The notes: generated by a model not told the origin, from the sequence alone. Numbered from the stretch's first letter, positions 33,738-42,764 are shown. The stretch is DNA of 51,023 nucleotides from Deltaproteobacteria bacterium (GCA_031276635.1 JAISMU010000121.1:1-51023); one strand, 5' to 3'. Translations and numbers: made by a program.

Positions 33738-34760
33738 TCAACGCTCCCCCAACTTGATTCGCTGGCGCAGGACCAATTCCCGGCTGTCCTCATCCCAGGC
33801 CAGAATCTCCAAACTCAACAATCTCCCCCCCCGGGGCACGGGTATTTTGCCACGCATAATCTTGGAAGACATGATGTTGTAACGGGCCCCGACCTGATAG
33901 CCGGCCAGCGGATCCTGGAGGTTGAATTCCGGGGAGCCCACAAGCTTGACCTCCCCACGGCTGTCGGCCACCGCGAAAATGGAGACGCTCCGGCCCCGGG
34001 CCCGCGGAGCCGGGCCCTCCAGCCGCTTGAGGACATAGGTAAACTGCCCGCCGCCGGCGATTTTGAAATCCTCTACCGTCAACTGGGAACTGGCGCCCGG
34101 CGGATTCGGCCACGAGCCCCAGAAGGCGGCCCAGGCCTTGGCCTCAGGGGAATCGGGCTCAACGGCCGATGACGACGAGGGGATAGCCGGGTCCACCTCT
34201 GGCCCAAGCTCCACCCGGGACTCTGGTCCCGGCTCAACGAGAGAGCTGTTGGTCGCGGCGGAGAGATTGATCGAGCCATTGACGGTAACGGTGGTGTTGG
34301 TGGCGGTGGCGGTGAGGTTGGTCTGGGCGCCCGGGGCTCCCGTCTCGGTCGACGGCTCTGGGTTAGGCGGCGGCGCCGAACCCTTGCCCCCGACCTCATC
34401 GCCATTGTCAGCCGTCTGAGCGGCGGAGTTGAGTTCCTCTAAAAGCCTTCTAGCCTCGACCGGAGCCTGTTGGGCCTCTTTCTGGTAACTGGCCAGCTCC
34501 CCACGCCGGCTCAACCAGTCCAGCTTCTTGCCCAGGGAGTCGCGGTCCCGGGCCGCCTCCACCCACAGGTAAGCCACTACCCCTAAAGCCCCCAACACGA
34601 CCAGGGAAAAACAGCCCATCAGCCACAAAAAACTGATCGACAGGCTCAGTCGGCGGGTCTGGCCATCAGCGCCCATGACCAGAACATGCAGAAACCGAGC
34701 CGGCTCCCGACGATTGGGGTTTTTGAGGTTATTGGCTAAATCCGACAAATAAACCTCCAC
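33738..34760 (-). CDS. Single-span membrane protein with periplasmic coiled coil
   Basis: A 340-residue protein. A cytoplasmic start of about 45 residues (MEVYLSDLANNLKNPNRREP) leads into one membrane helix (FLWLMGCFSLVVLGALGVVA, residues 46-66). A coiled coil (KKLDWLSRRGELASYQKEA, then ARRLLEELNSAAQ), an Asn/Thr/Pro-rich linker to about 225, and a strand-rich end domain follow. No enzymatic motif is seen. It sits between the Csd6-like and Csd4-like genes, one base from the first and two from the second, so it is almost certainly co-made with them. A scaffold or anchor for the two wall enzymes is the natural guess, comparable in position to shape proteins of other bacteria. That role is inferred. 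Confidence 0.75.
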   Translation of the reverse strand: MEVYLSDLANNLKNPNRREPARFLHVLVMGADGQTRRLSLSISFLWLMGCFSLVVLGALGVVAYLWVEAARDRDSLGKKLDWLSRRGELASYQKEAQQAPVEARRLLEELNSAAQTADNGDEVGGKGSAPPPNPEPSTETGAPGAQTNLTATATNTTVTVNGSINLSAATNSSLVEPGPESRVELGPEVDPAIPSSSSAVEPDSPEAKAWAAFWGSWPNPPGASSQLTVEDFKIAGGGQFTYVLKRLEGPAPRARGRSVSIFAVADSRGEVKLVGSPEFNLQDPLAGYQVGARYNIMSSKIMRGKIPVPRGGRLLSLEILAWDEDSRELVLRQRIKLGER

Positions 34761-34761
34761 T

Positions 34762-36534
34762 TCAAGGCATGGGGGCCCAGATTTCCCCGACTATCCACCA
34801 CTGCCCCTGGCGCGACCGAAACTCCAGGGTCTTTTCGCCTCGATCCTTGACTGTGTCGCTCTGGTAAATCTGAGTGAAGACCACCCAGGCCCGTTCGCCC
34901 TGGACCCTGACCCGGGGATTTTCCGCCTTGACCTCCAAAGTCTTGGCCCGCCGGATCAAGCGGCCCCGATATTTCTTAAACTCAGCCAAACGCAACTTTT
35001 TCTCGGCGAAATAGAATTCCGGGTCGTAAAAAGCAAAATAGCCCGCCTCATCCCGGGCGTTCCAGGCGGCCAACCAGCCAGCCAGGAGGAGCTGGAGAAT
35101 CTCCTCGGTGGGCTGAGTCGCCGAGATCTCCGGGGGTCCCTCGACCACTGGCCCAGAGGCCGGGTCAGGAGGCGGAATCTGGGCCGCGGCCTGAGTCAAG
35201 GGCAAGCCTGGGTCAGGGGCGGCGGCTGTCGCCAGAGCCTCGGGGCCCAGAAGCTCGATCTTCGGCGGGCTCGGGGTTAAACCCTCGTCAGCCGCGGTCG
35301 CCTTGGTGGACGCCTCAGCTACGGTCCCGGGAGCCCCCACCACCCGCGGGCCCTCTTCCAGCTCAGGCTCGCTCTCCGCCTCCAAACCCGCGGTAACCCC
35401 GGCCTCCAGGGCGACCCGGGCGCTTTCCTCATTAGCCGCCAGACTGGACTGAGTCGAGGGGACTGGCGGGAGTGTCGGAGCCAGAGGAGCCAACGGCGTC
35501 AGGGGAGCCAAGGCCCCGGCGGAGGCCACCACTACCGGCGGGGTCACGCTGGCCACGGCCAGGGGCGGAGTGGTCAAAGCGGCCAGTTTCTGGTCCTCGG
35601 TCAGACGCTTGTTGACTCGGGGGTTGGGCACGGGCCCGAACTCCTCAGCCAGAATTTGATAACCAGTGGGGCTTTTGGTCAGGTACAGCCGCTTCAGGCC
35701 CACGGACTGGAACCGGCCGTCGCCCTGATAACGCTGGATGAAGCTGGCCACAATAACGTCCCGATGCCAGAACAGGCGCGTGTCATCCATCTCCACGGAG
35801 ATTTTCTGATACAGGCTGGCCACGCGTTTTTTATTGTCCATCCAGTTCTCAAATGACCGATTTTCCGAGTTGACAAATTGGGGCGAGTAGTGGCGACGAT
35901 AAATGGTGTGGTTCTTGTCAACCCAGGCCTGGCGCCAGGACTCCAGAAACCGGCGGACGGCCTGAGCCTCTTTCTTCTGGTCCTCGACCGGGGCCAGGCG
36001 CAAGGACTCGACGACCAGAATGGGCGTGTCATAGAGGCGGATGGAGTCCTCCAGAGCGGCCAGGTCGTGGTTTAAAAGCTCCACGCAGCCGTTGGAGTCG
36101 TAATCAACCAAGGGTTTGTTGACCCCGTGGGTCCAGATGCCATCCCCGCCCCGGCCGGAGCGCTGGTCCCAGAAGTTGGGGTAGTCCATGGGATAGGCCA
36201 GGATCCCGTAGATGTCCGGCAACTCCTCCGGGAGGAGCTTCTGCCGGAAAATGTAATAGCCCTCCGGGGTCTTCTTGTCGCCCCGGATGAGCTTGTCACC
36301 CTTGATCATGCCCGTGGAGCAGGGGATAATTTTGACCAGGATCAGGTTGCCCTGGCCGTCGGGCTGATAGATCCGCATCTCCTGGCTGGCTTTGTCCACC
36401 ACCAGAATTAAATTGGCCTGTCCCGGGTCTAGGATGGAATCCGGCCATAACTCAGCCACAGCCTGAGCCCAAGCCGGGCCAGCCCAGAAAAACCCCGCCA
36501 GAGCCAGCAGCCCCAGCCAACCGAAAAACCTCAA
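34762..36534 (-). CDS. L,D-transpeptidase/carboxypeptidase, Csd6-like
   Basis: A 590-residue periplasmic enzyme. The signal peptide is cleaved after AWA (residue 23). The YkuD domain is at about 40-175, with NLILVVDKASQEMRIY at the front and the active-site signature WTHGVNKPLVDYDSNGCVEL, that is H136 and the nucleophile C150. Residues 187-290 form an NTF2-like domain (RRFLESWRQAWVDKNHTIY). A long Ala/Pro/Glu linker leads to a second NTF2-like domain from about 478 (LLLAGWLAAWNARDEAGYF). Helicobacter Csd6 has the same order of LD domain then NTF2 domain and trims tetrapeptides to tripeptides, making substrate for Csd4. The second NTF2 domain and the acidic linker are extra. It lies 10 bp after the lipoprotein-like gene. 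Confidence 0.87.
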   Translation of the reverse strand: MRFFGWLGLLALAGFFWAGPAWAQAVAELWPDSILDPGQANLILVVDKASQEMRIYQPDGQGNLILVKIIPCSTGMIKGDKLIRGDKKTPEGYYIFRQKLLPEELPDIYGILAYPMDYPNFWDQRSGRGGDGIWTHGVNKPLVDYDSNGCVELLNHDLAALEDSIRLYDTPILVVESLRLAPVEDQKKEAQAVRRFLESWRQAWVDKNHTIYRRHYSPQFVNSENRSFENWMDNKKRVASLYQKISVEMDDTRLFWHRDVIVASFIQRYQGDGRFQSVGLKRLYLTKSPTGYQILAEEFGPVPNPRVNKRLTEDQKLAALTTPPLAVASVTPPVVVASAGALAPLTPLAPLAPTLPPVPSTQSSLAANEESARVALEAGVTAGLEAESEPELEEGPRVVGAPGTVAEASTKATAADEGLTPSPPKIELLGPEALATAAAPDPGLPLTQAAAQIPPPDPASGPVVEGPPEISATQPTEEILQLLLAGWLAAWNARDEAGYFAFYDPEFYFAEKKLRLAEFKKYRGRLIRRAKTLEVKAENPRVRVQGERAWVVFTQIYQSDTVKDRGEKTLEFRSRQGQWWIVGEIWAPMP

Positions 36535-36544
36535 ACCTCAGCCC

Positions 36545-37168
36545 TTAACCAGGATTCCCCGGTCGAGCCGGGGTTGGGGCCAGAGGAACCTCACGATGGC
36601 CAGAGGGCCAATGCACCAACAGAACGCCCCCGCTGGGCCAACCGCCCGGGAAGCGGGCCGCGAAAACCTTGTCCCAACGAGAAAAGACCGGGTAATAGTC
36701 AGCCCAGACCTCCGGCTTGACCTCGAACAGGGCCAGGGGTTCCAGGGTCTGGCCTCCGACTTTGAGCTGAAGGCGGAACCGCCCGTTCTTAAGAACGTCG
36801 TCCTTGACCAGGCCCTTTAAGTACAGCCCGACCAGGACCACTCGGGCTGGCGGCCCCTCGGCCGGCAGCCACTGGCTCAAAAGCTCGGCGAGCCTTTTGT
36901 CCTCAGACCAGCGCTTCTGACCAGCGGCCATGAGCTCGGGGTCCAAGTCCAGGGCGTTGATCAAGAGGCTCTCCCCGGCTGGGTTCAGAAAAAAAATCTC
37001 ATCGTGAGCCAAGCGCGTCTTGGCCAAGGCCAAATAAGCGTCCCGATCCCGAACCTGAGCCAGGCGGCCAGGGTCCAGCGGCCCCGACGAGCAAGCTCCC
37101 GCCAGGACGACCAAAATGGCCGACAATAGGGCGATGAGTTGATAATTTCCCAGAAATAACCGTGGCAT
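36545..37168 (-). CDS. Putative lipoprotein or exported protein
   Basis: A 207-residue protein with a hydrophobic export signal (LIALLSAILVVLAGACSSG). Cys26 is followed by two serines, a lipoprotein-like context, although the box LAGAC has Ala rather than Leu at the -3 position, so lipidation is likely rather than certain. The mature part is polar with a strand-rich centre (ARVVLVGLYLKGLVKDDVLK, then FRLQLKVGGQTLEPLALFEV). A tryptophan-rich end follows (GGVLLVHWPSGHREVPLAP). It is the first gene of the cell-shape run, with the Csd6-like start 10 bp on. It lacks known catalytic motifs. An outer membrane partner of the wall enzymes is inferred from operon position alone. Confidence 0.65.
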   Translation of the reverse strand: MPRLFLGNYQLIALLSAILVVLAGACSSGPLDPGRLAQVRDRDAYLALAKTRLAHDEIFFLNPAGESLLINALDLDPELMAAGQKRWSEDKRLAELLSQWLPAEGPPARVVLVGLYLKGLVKDDVLKNGRFRLQLKVGGQTLEPLALFEVKPEVWADYYPVFSRWDKVFAARFPGGWPSGGVLLVHWPSGHREVPLAPTPARPGNPG

Positions 37169-38414
37169 ATTTAACTATGGATACCTTTTTCCGCGTGAAA
37201 TATTTCAGTTAATACCTTACCTCATTACTATTATTTAAGCAAGTTTATTCGGGCCCGGCGAATATATATCTTGAGCGTCGCCTCACGTTAGGCCCAGTCG
37301 GAAAACAGTCATTTTAATGATTAAATTACTTTTTACTTTTTTGAATAATTTTTATTTATTATGTTTATAATTTAACAAGCGCATTAAAATATTATATAAT
37401 ATTCAAATATAATATTTTGAAGGTAAGTTGATAAATGATTATGAATAATTGATAAAATATTTTTATTATCTTTTAATACATATAAAATAAGTAAATTAAT
37501 ATTTTTATATAATTATATTTAATTTAATAGCCATAATCATATTTGTTCTGGCTGAAAATTAATCATATATTCACTCATAATAAAAGAGGTCTTCTCTGCT
37601 GGGGTTAACAGGCGCGTTTACCTGGAAGAGCTGAAGGGGCCCGAGCGTTGGCTGAGAGATTTTTCCATTGGAGCGAATTTATTTTGTTTATTTAAATTTA
37701 GGCTGTCGTCATCAACCTCGGCGACGCTTGACCGATGGCGAAACTGGAAGACGGAAAAGGATTTCTGGCTCAAATATCAAATTGGACCACCCCGGGGACT
37801 CGGAAAAAGCCCGGAAACGAGGTTTTGAGGGTTTTAACCTGGTCAGGGGCTTTTTGAGAGACAGCCAAAGGAGGGCTAGGGCGGCTTTTATTTTCAGATT
37901 ATGGAAGACCAGATTTTCCTTGCCCTCTTCAGTCGGCGGCGATTCAGATCGGATCGTCAGGTCCCCGGTTGGCAACCTCAATGGGCCTGGCAAAAATTGT
38001 CGCCGTCCACGCTATTGAAGTCTTCTAAAATACAACTGACAGATTAAAAAAAATTTAAATCCAGCCGCCGAGCTCGAATGAGGTTGAGCAAAAATTTCGG
38101 TTTACCAGATTCAAAACAGTATTCTCTGAGCTTCGACTTGGCCAATTATTTCGGCGGAGTCAACCTTTAAAGAGATTGTTCCTGAGCCCTGACCCGCGGG
38201 AAAAAGCCTCATTCTTTTTTTTCTCTGGCGGTTGAATAAAAATAGTCAGCTTAATAAGAGCGAAAGCCGAAAATAATTAATCATCTTGAATAATTCGCTT
38301 CACGCGGCGGGGAAGTAAAGATATTCGGCCGCCTTTTCCTGACCGCCTTTTTCAACTCCTTGGTCAATTCTCGGGCCGAAGAAGCCTCCCCTAATCATCT
38401 AGGCTCATCCAGGC
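37169..38414. other. Gene-free region with a very AT-rich tract
   Basis: Bases 37190-37560 are strongly AT-rich and hold no gene. From about 37600 composition returns to GC-rich. A frame from about 37558 to 37829 spells VNRRVYLEELKGPERWLRDF but has no start codon and no recognised relatives. No RNA gene is recognised. A likely promoter for the minus-strand run should lie at the start, but no convincing box pair was found. Confidence 0.5.
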
Positions 38415-39305
38415 TCATCCAAGGCTCAAGCCCGGCAACGAGTCCAGCAGGCGCCGAGTCTGAGCGACGACAATACTGGCCAGATAAGAGATAAACGGCT
38501 GGAGATCGCCCTTATCCGCCAGATCCAAAGTCGCCAGGTAATTATCCTTGTCCTGGGCCGTGACCACTGGCGGCAAAAATCCGGCCCGAAGAAAGATGAG
38601 CGAGGTCAGAGCCCTGGCCAGCCGCCCATTGCCATCTTGAAAGGGATGGATTTGCGTGAACCGGTGGTGAAACCAGGCAGCCTCAATTTCCACAGGCGTG
38701 TTTTTTTTCGTGTGTTCCTCGTGCGTGAGGAGTAGACGGTCCATTTCGGAACGAGTTTGCGTTGGAGGGCAATACTGGTGAATCAGCCCATCTGGGCGAA
38801 GAGGATTGTTGGAATAGCGTTTGTAAAGGCCTTTGGTCAGCGGTATGGGCGCTTTGCGGCCCAGCGGATCCATTCCCACCGCGAAATGCTGATGCTCAAC
38901 AAAAATAGAGTGTAAGGAATTAATCAAAAAATGACTTAATTTTTCATTGTTTTTTACAACTAAATATAGAACTTCAATAGCTTCCTTATGGCTTTCTAAA
39001 AATAAATTTGGATCTATAAAATCGAACTCAGATGTTTGATGAGGCAACTCAACTGATTTTAAACCATATTCAATTAAAATTTCAGTTATATTATTGTCAA
39101 TTTGATAAAGATTCTCCACTTGACCTATTTCAATAGCCCAATGCCGGTTAATTTTTTCCTGATACTCCAAAAGGAAATTCTGAGGAATCTTGTTCCTGAC
39201 AGATAACCACAGTTGTGCGGTAGATTCAAAATCTTTGTCCCTTAAACGCTCACTATTTGCAGGGAGATCAGTTATTGGCTCCCATTTATGATAAATATCA
39301 ACCAA
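38415..39305 (-). CDS. Fic-family AMPylase-like protein
   Basis: A 296-residue cytosolic protein with the Fic core motif HPFQDGNGRLAR (H220 to R231), the active site that transfers AMP from ATP, or other phosphate groups, to hydroxyl side chains. Upstream parts fit Fic proteins: a helical N-terminus (IPQNFLLEYQEKINRHW), a GQVENLY segment at 61-67 placed like the inhibitory helix ([S/T]xxxE[G/N]) but with Ile instead of Ser/Thr, and a flap region (FAVGMDPLGRKAPIPLTKG). The start is TTG 39305 with CTGGAG upstream. The middle third is notably AT-rich, unlike its ends, hinting at transfer. The closest gene upstream on this strand is the methyltransferase at 40124-39453. The target protein is unknown; some Fic proteins act as toxins or regulators of gyrase. 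Confidence 0.88.
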   Translation of the reverse strand: MVDIYHKWEPITDLPANSERLRDKDFESTAQLWLSVRNKIPQNFLLEYQEKINRHWAIEIGQVENLYQIDNNITEILIEYGLKSVELPHQTSEFDFIDPNLFLESHKEAIEVLYLVVKNNEKLSHFLINSLHSIFVEHQHFAVGMDPLGRKAPIPLTKGLYKRYSNNPLRPDGLIHQYCPPTQTRSEMDRLLLTHEEHTKKNTPVEIEAAWFHHRFTQIHPFQDGNGRLARALTSLIFLRAGFLPPVVTAQDKDNYLATLDLADKGDLQPFISYLASIVVAQTRRLLDSLPGLSLG

Positions 39306-39452
39306 AATATTAATTCTCCAGGTTAATTAAACAATGATTAATTTAAAGAAACAGGTTTTTTCCTAGAAGCCACGCGGGCTTTAAAAACGCGGTGAAAAAT
39401 TTATTAAGAAAATCAAAGGGTTTTGATTTCCCCAACAACTGGCCCCAAAACC

Positions 39453-40124
39453 TCACTCTCGGACCGCCACCAGCCAAGACCATCGGTATGGTTTGCCTAC
39501 CACCATCTCCACCTGGCCCCGGACCCGGCGATCCTCAACCGCTTGAGACTGGAAGCCCCGGGAGGCCAGAAATTCCCTCGTCTCGGCCAGGGACCACTGG
39601 TTCCAGTAGCCCCGGAGGTGGTTGTGCCCCTCGTCTAAATAGCCGTCCGGCTCCCAACGAATCACGGTTTGGGGGCCAAAATTATCCCGAATGACCAGCG
39701 CCCGGACTCCGCAGTCCAGAATCCGGTCCAAAGGCTCGCGAAAGTCCGGGTTAAAGCTCAGCGTATTGATGACCGCCGCCAGCTCAAACTTCCAGCCGGC
39801 CAGATCGGCTAAGGCCCCCAAGACAAGCCGCCTAGGCTCCAGGCCCAGAGTCCGGAAAGCCGCCTGGGCCAGGGCCACCGTCTGGGGGCTGGAGTCCAGG
39901 CCATAATAGTCCACCTTGAGACCCCGCCGGGCCAGAGAGTGGTAAAAATGCCCGCCCGCGCAACCCGCGTCCAAAAGCCGGGGCCGGTTCGACCCGATCA
40001 AGGGAGCCAACAGCTCGGCCCCCTGGGCCGCGCAGTCCATCTCCGGGGCTCGATCGAGCCCACGGGCGTAAATCAGATCCAGGAGACCGCGGGATTTTTC
40101 CCAGATATTGAGGGCCGGGTTCAT
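39453..40124 (-). CDS. Class I SAM-dependent methyltransferase
   Basis: A 223-residue protein from the preferred start ATG 40124; a longer frame reaches back into fliH and is not favoured because its extra part is low-complexity overlap. Motif I is LLDAGCAGGHFYHSL near residue 50, followed by YYGLDSSPQTVALAQ (acidic Asp for the ribose) and a IRDNFGPQTVIRW segment. The fold is the usual Rossmann methyltransferase, and the substrate cannot be read. It lies 10 bp after fliH where fliI usually follows, so it may be in the flagellar transcript; some flagellar clusters carry methyltransferases that modify flagellin or lysines. That link is inferred from position only. Confidence 0.75.
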   Translation of the reverse strand: MNPALNIWEKSRGLLDLIYARGLDRAPEMDCAAQGAELLAPLIGSNRPRLLDAGCAGGHFYHSLARRGLKVDYYGLDSSPQTVALAQAAFRTLGLEPRRLVLGALADLAGWKFELAAVINTLSFNPDFREPLDRILDCGVRALVIRDNFGPQTVIRWEPDGYLDEGHNHLRGYWNQWSLAETREFLASRGFQSQAVEDRRVRGQVEMVVGKPYRWSWLVAVRE

Positions 40125-40134
40125 GAGGTCAGAC

Positions 40135-41664
40135 TCAGGCGACCTGGTTGGCCGGGCCAGGCTCCAGAGGGCCAGGGGCTGAGGGGGTCGCCCCCGGAGC
40201 CGGGCCAACCTCCGGCCCAAGCCCGGTGAGGCCGACAACCGGGGCGCCTTCTGGGGCGACGATTTCCGGGGCGACTTCGGGAGTCGAGGGAGCCGGCTCG
40301 GGGGGCTCGGCCACCAACCCTTGAGCCAGAGCTTCCCTTAAAACCGTCATGACCTTTTCGCGGCGGCTCTTCAAGGTCGCGTCCAAGCGACCCACGTCCG
40401 ACTCCATGACCAGATCGCCGGGTCCCATGGCCGGGTCAGGCAGGAATTTAACCCTGGCCAGACCATCCACCAGCCCCCGGGTCTCGGCTCGGGCCGCCTC
40501 CAGCTCGGCCAGATCGGCCGGGTTGACCCGGAAAGTGGCCTCGTGGGCTTTACTAAGATAGGCCACGCAGGCTCTGAAAGCCCCGGCCGCCAGGCCCTGG
40601 CCGCTCTCAATCTCCTTGTTGACAATGGCCTCCGCCGCCTCCACGGCCAGCTGGGTCATGAGGGAACCATAGGTCTCCCAGAGGCTGGGCCAGATGTTTT
40701 CGACCTTGGCCAGAGCCAGCGTCAAGCTCTTGACCCGCTCCAGAGCCTGCTCCCGACCGACCGCCTCGCCTTTGGCCCGACCCTCGGCCTCGCCTTGAGC
40801 TAGGCCCTGGGCCAGACCAGCCTGGTGTCCTTCCCGAACAGCCTGTTCCATGGCCAGCTGAGCCGCCTGGGTCGCCTTTATTTTCTCCGCCTCCAAGTTT
40901 TGTTGGCCCGCCGCCAGCTCCTTTTCCCGGGCCGTCAGCTGAGTCTCCCGCTGGCTCAGGGCGGCCTGTTTGGCCGCTTCCTCCGCCTTGAGCCTCTCCA
41001 GCTCCTCTTTAAGCTTATTGAATTCCTCTTGAAGTTTACTCATCTCCTGATGGTTATTGGCCAACTCCCCCGCCTGAGCCTGGGCCTGTTGGGTGAGCCG
41101 CTCCGCCTCGCTCCGGGCGGCCGCCAGCAAACTGTCCGCCTCTTTCTGAGCCTCGGCCTGAAGCTCAACCAAGAGTTCCCGGCGCTGGCCCTGAACCTGG
41201 GCCTCCATCTCTTGAGTCAGCCGCTGGGCTTTTTCCTCCGCCTCGGCCAGGAGCTCCCGGGCCTTTTTCTCGGCCTTATCAAGGGTGTTGACTATGTTCT
41301 CGTCCTGGACTTTCAACTCGTTGAACTCAAAAGTCTTTTCTATGAGGCCCTGATCCGCCTGAAAGGATTTGTCTCGCGGCTCGCCGGGATTGAAGGGCTC
41401 AAAAAGGTACCCCAGGGAAGGCTGGCCAGCCAGGGTCTTCTCCTCGCTCGCCGCCGGGTCCGGGGCGGCGGTCTGGCCAGAGCCCTGAGCCGCCGGCGGG
41501 GAGCCGGGTTTTAAACCCCGAACCGGGGAAAAATCCTGAAAATGCCCACTGGCCCCTTTGGCGACCTGGCTGAACTCCTTCTCCGGAAAAGCCTGGGCCT
41601 GGGGAGAGCCGGAGCTCGTCTTTTCGACCCCGCCCGAGGCCAGGGGATCAAAGCGCTCAAACAA
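40135..41664 (-). CDS. fliH: Flagellar assembly protein FliH, extended
   Basis: A 509-residue protein, about twice the usual FliH length. The family core is seen in the Gly-spaced helix GHQAGLAQGLAQGEAEGRAK (GxxxG repeats, about 300-325) and the C-terminal domain starting near 330 (ALAKVENIWPSLWETYGSLM, then AAEAIVNKEIESGQGLAAGA, then PADLAELEAARAE). FliH binds FliI ATPase and FliN and brings export substrates to the gate. Before the core come a Pro/Gly/Ala-rich start (to about 110) and a long coiled coil (KKARELLAEAEEKAQRLTQE to about 280). After it is a Pro/Ala tail. Its start overlaps fliG by 8 bp. The fliI gene does not follow; a methyltransferase does. The length is odd but the coding frame is clean. 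Confidence 0.88.
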   Translation of the reverse strand: MFERFDPLASGGVEKTSSGSPQAQAFPEKEFSQVAKGASGHFQDFSPVRGLKPGSPPAAQGSGQTAAPDPAASEEKTLAGQPSLGYLFEPFNPGEPRDKSFQADQGLIEKTFEFNELKVQDENIVNTLDKAEKKARELLAEAEEKAQRLTQEMEAQVQGQRRELLVELQAEAQKEADSLLAAARSEAERLTQQAQAQAGELANNHQEMSKLQEEFNKLKEELERLKAEEAAKQAALSQRETQLTAREKELAAGQQNLEAEKIKATQAAQLAMEQAVREGHQAGLAQGLAQGEAEGRAKGEAVGREQALERVKSLTLALAKVENIWPSLWETYGSLMTQLAVEAAEAIVNKEIESGQGLAAGAFRACVAYLSKAHEATFRVNPADLAELEAARAETRGLVDGLARVKFLPDPAMGPGDLVMESDVGRLDATLKSRREKVMTVLREALAQGLVAEPPEPAPSTPEVAPEIVAPEGAPVVGLTGLGPEVGPAPGATPSAPGPLEPGPANQVA

Positions 41665-42673
41665 ATTGATCCCCCTCTCCCTTGCCGATTACTATCTTGC
41701 CCTCGGCTTCCAGTTTCTTGGCCGCCCGCAGAATCGCCTGCTGGGCCTTTTCCACGTCGGCCATCCGCGTGGGCCCCATGGCCTCAAGATCCTCTTTAAT
41801 CATGCTGGCCGCCCGCTCCGAGAGGTTGGCGAAGATCTTTTCCTGCATGCCCGGGGAGGCGGCCTTTAATGACAACGTCAGCTCGTCGTTGTTCACTTCC
41901 TTCAGAATAGCCCGAATAGAACGGTCATCGACGTTGATCAGATCCTCAAAGACAAACATGAGCTTGCGAACCTCGTTGGCCAGATCTGAGCGCTCTTCCT
42001 CAAGCTTGCTTAAAATGGCGTTTTCCGTGGTCTGGTCAACCTGGTTCAAAATCTCGGCCACCGTGCTCGAGCCACCGGCCGGTCGCCCGCCGATGGGGCC
42101 CTGGGCCTTGATCTCCTCCCTTAACACCTGCTCAACCTCATCCAGCACGCTGAAATCCACCGGCTCAAGATCGGCGATGCGCATCATGACGTCCTGTTGC
42201 AAGGGCTCGGGAAACTCGGCGATGATCTGCGCGCTTTTGCCCGGGTCCAGATGGGCCAGGACCAGGGCGATGGTCTGGGGATGCTCATTGCGGAGAAAGA
42301 CGCCCAGGGCTTTGGCGTCAATGTTTTTGATGTTGGAAAAGGGCACCGGGGAATTGACGTCCTGAATCAGGCCCCCGGCCCGATCCCCATCCAGGGCCCG
42401 GCCAATGGTGTTTTTGAAAAAGTCCTCGCCATGGACCCGCATGGCCCCGGGTTCGGCCACGGCCTGGGCGAATTCGTAGAGAACGTCCTGGATCTGGCCG
42501 GGGGTGACGTTCTGGATGCCGGTCATGGCCCGGCCCAGGCTCTTGATCTCGATATCCTCCAGCTCTTTGAAGACATCAGCCGTAAACTCCTCGCCCATGG
42601 TCAACAGAAAGATGGCCGCCTTCTCCGGGCCGGTCAGCTCCTTGGGGATTAATTTGTTGTCCTCGTTGGGCAT
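41657..42673 (-). CDS. fliG: Flagellar motor switch protein FliG
   Basis: A 338-residue protein of normal FliG length. It forms the upper C-ring, binding FliF at its N-terminus and the stator through its C-terminus. The N-terminal domain starts TGPEKAAIFLLTMGEEFTAD. The middle domain carries the EHPQTIALVLAHLDP block (EHPQ motif). The C-terminal torque helix region reads MFVFEDLINVDDRSIRAILK, with its charged residues, then SPGMQEKIFANLSERAA. It has a start ATG 42673 and follows fliF by 91 bp, and overlaps fliH by 8 bp. A hairpin in the fliF-fliG gap may tune relative expression. Confidence 0.95.
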   Translation of the reverse strand: MPNEDNKLIPKELTGPEKAAIFLLTMGEEFTADVFKELEDIEIKSLGRAMTGIQNVTPGQIQDVLYEFAQAVAEPGAMRVHGEDFFKNTIGRALDGDRAGGLIQDVNSPVPFSNIKNIDAKALGVFLRNEHPQTIALVLAHLDPGKSAQIIAEFPEPLQQDVMMRIADLEPVDFSVLDEVEQVLREEIKAQGPIGGRPAGGSSTVAEILNQVDQTTENAILSKLEEERSDLANEVRKLMFVFEDLINVDDRSIRAILKEVNNDELTLSLKAASPGMQEKIFANLSERAASMIKEDLEAMGPTRMADVEKAQQAILRAAKKLEAEGKIVIGKGEGDQFV

Positions 42674-42726
42674 TTGGCGCTCCTATGACCCTCATTAAAG
42701 AGCCCAGAGTCGGCTGAAGTGAGAGC

Positions 42727-42760
42727 CCGCCCGCTGACCCGGAGGCCAAGGGGCGGGCGG
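42727..42760 (-). promoter_or_regulatory. Hairpin in the fliF-fliG intergenic gap
   Basis: CCGCCCGC (42727-42734) pairs perfectly with GCGGGCGG (42753-42760) across an 18-base loop just after the fliF stop (42765). On the minus-strand transcript it is not followed by a T-run, so it is more likely an RNA-stabilising or attenuating structure than a full terminator. Confidence 0.4.
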
Positions 42761-42764
42761 TCGT

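Noticed and set aside
37668-38018. 116-residue plus-strand frame after the cell-shape operon
   Set aside because: It is composed of charged filler with no recognisable fold or ribosome binding site.
42727-42760. Rho-independent terminator between fliF and fliG
   Set aside because: No T-run follows on the minus-strand transcript, and the downstream genes must be expressed with fliF.
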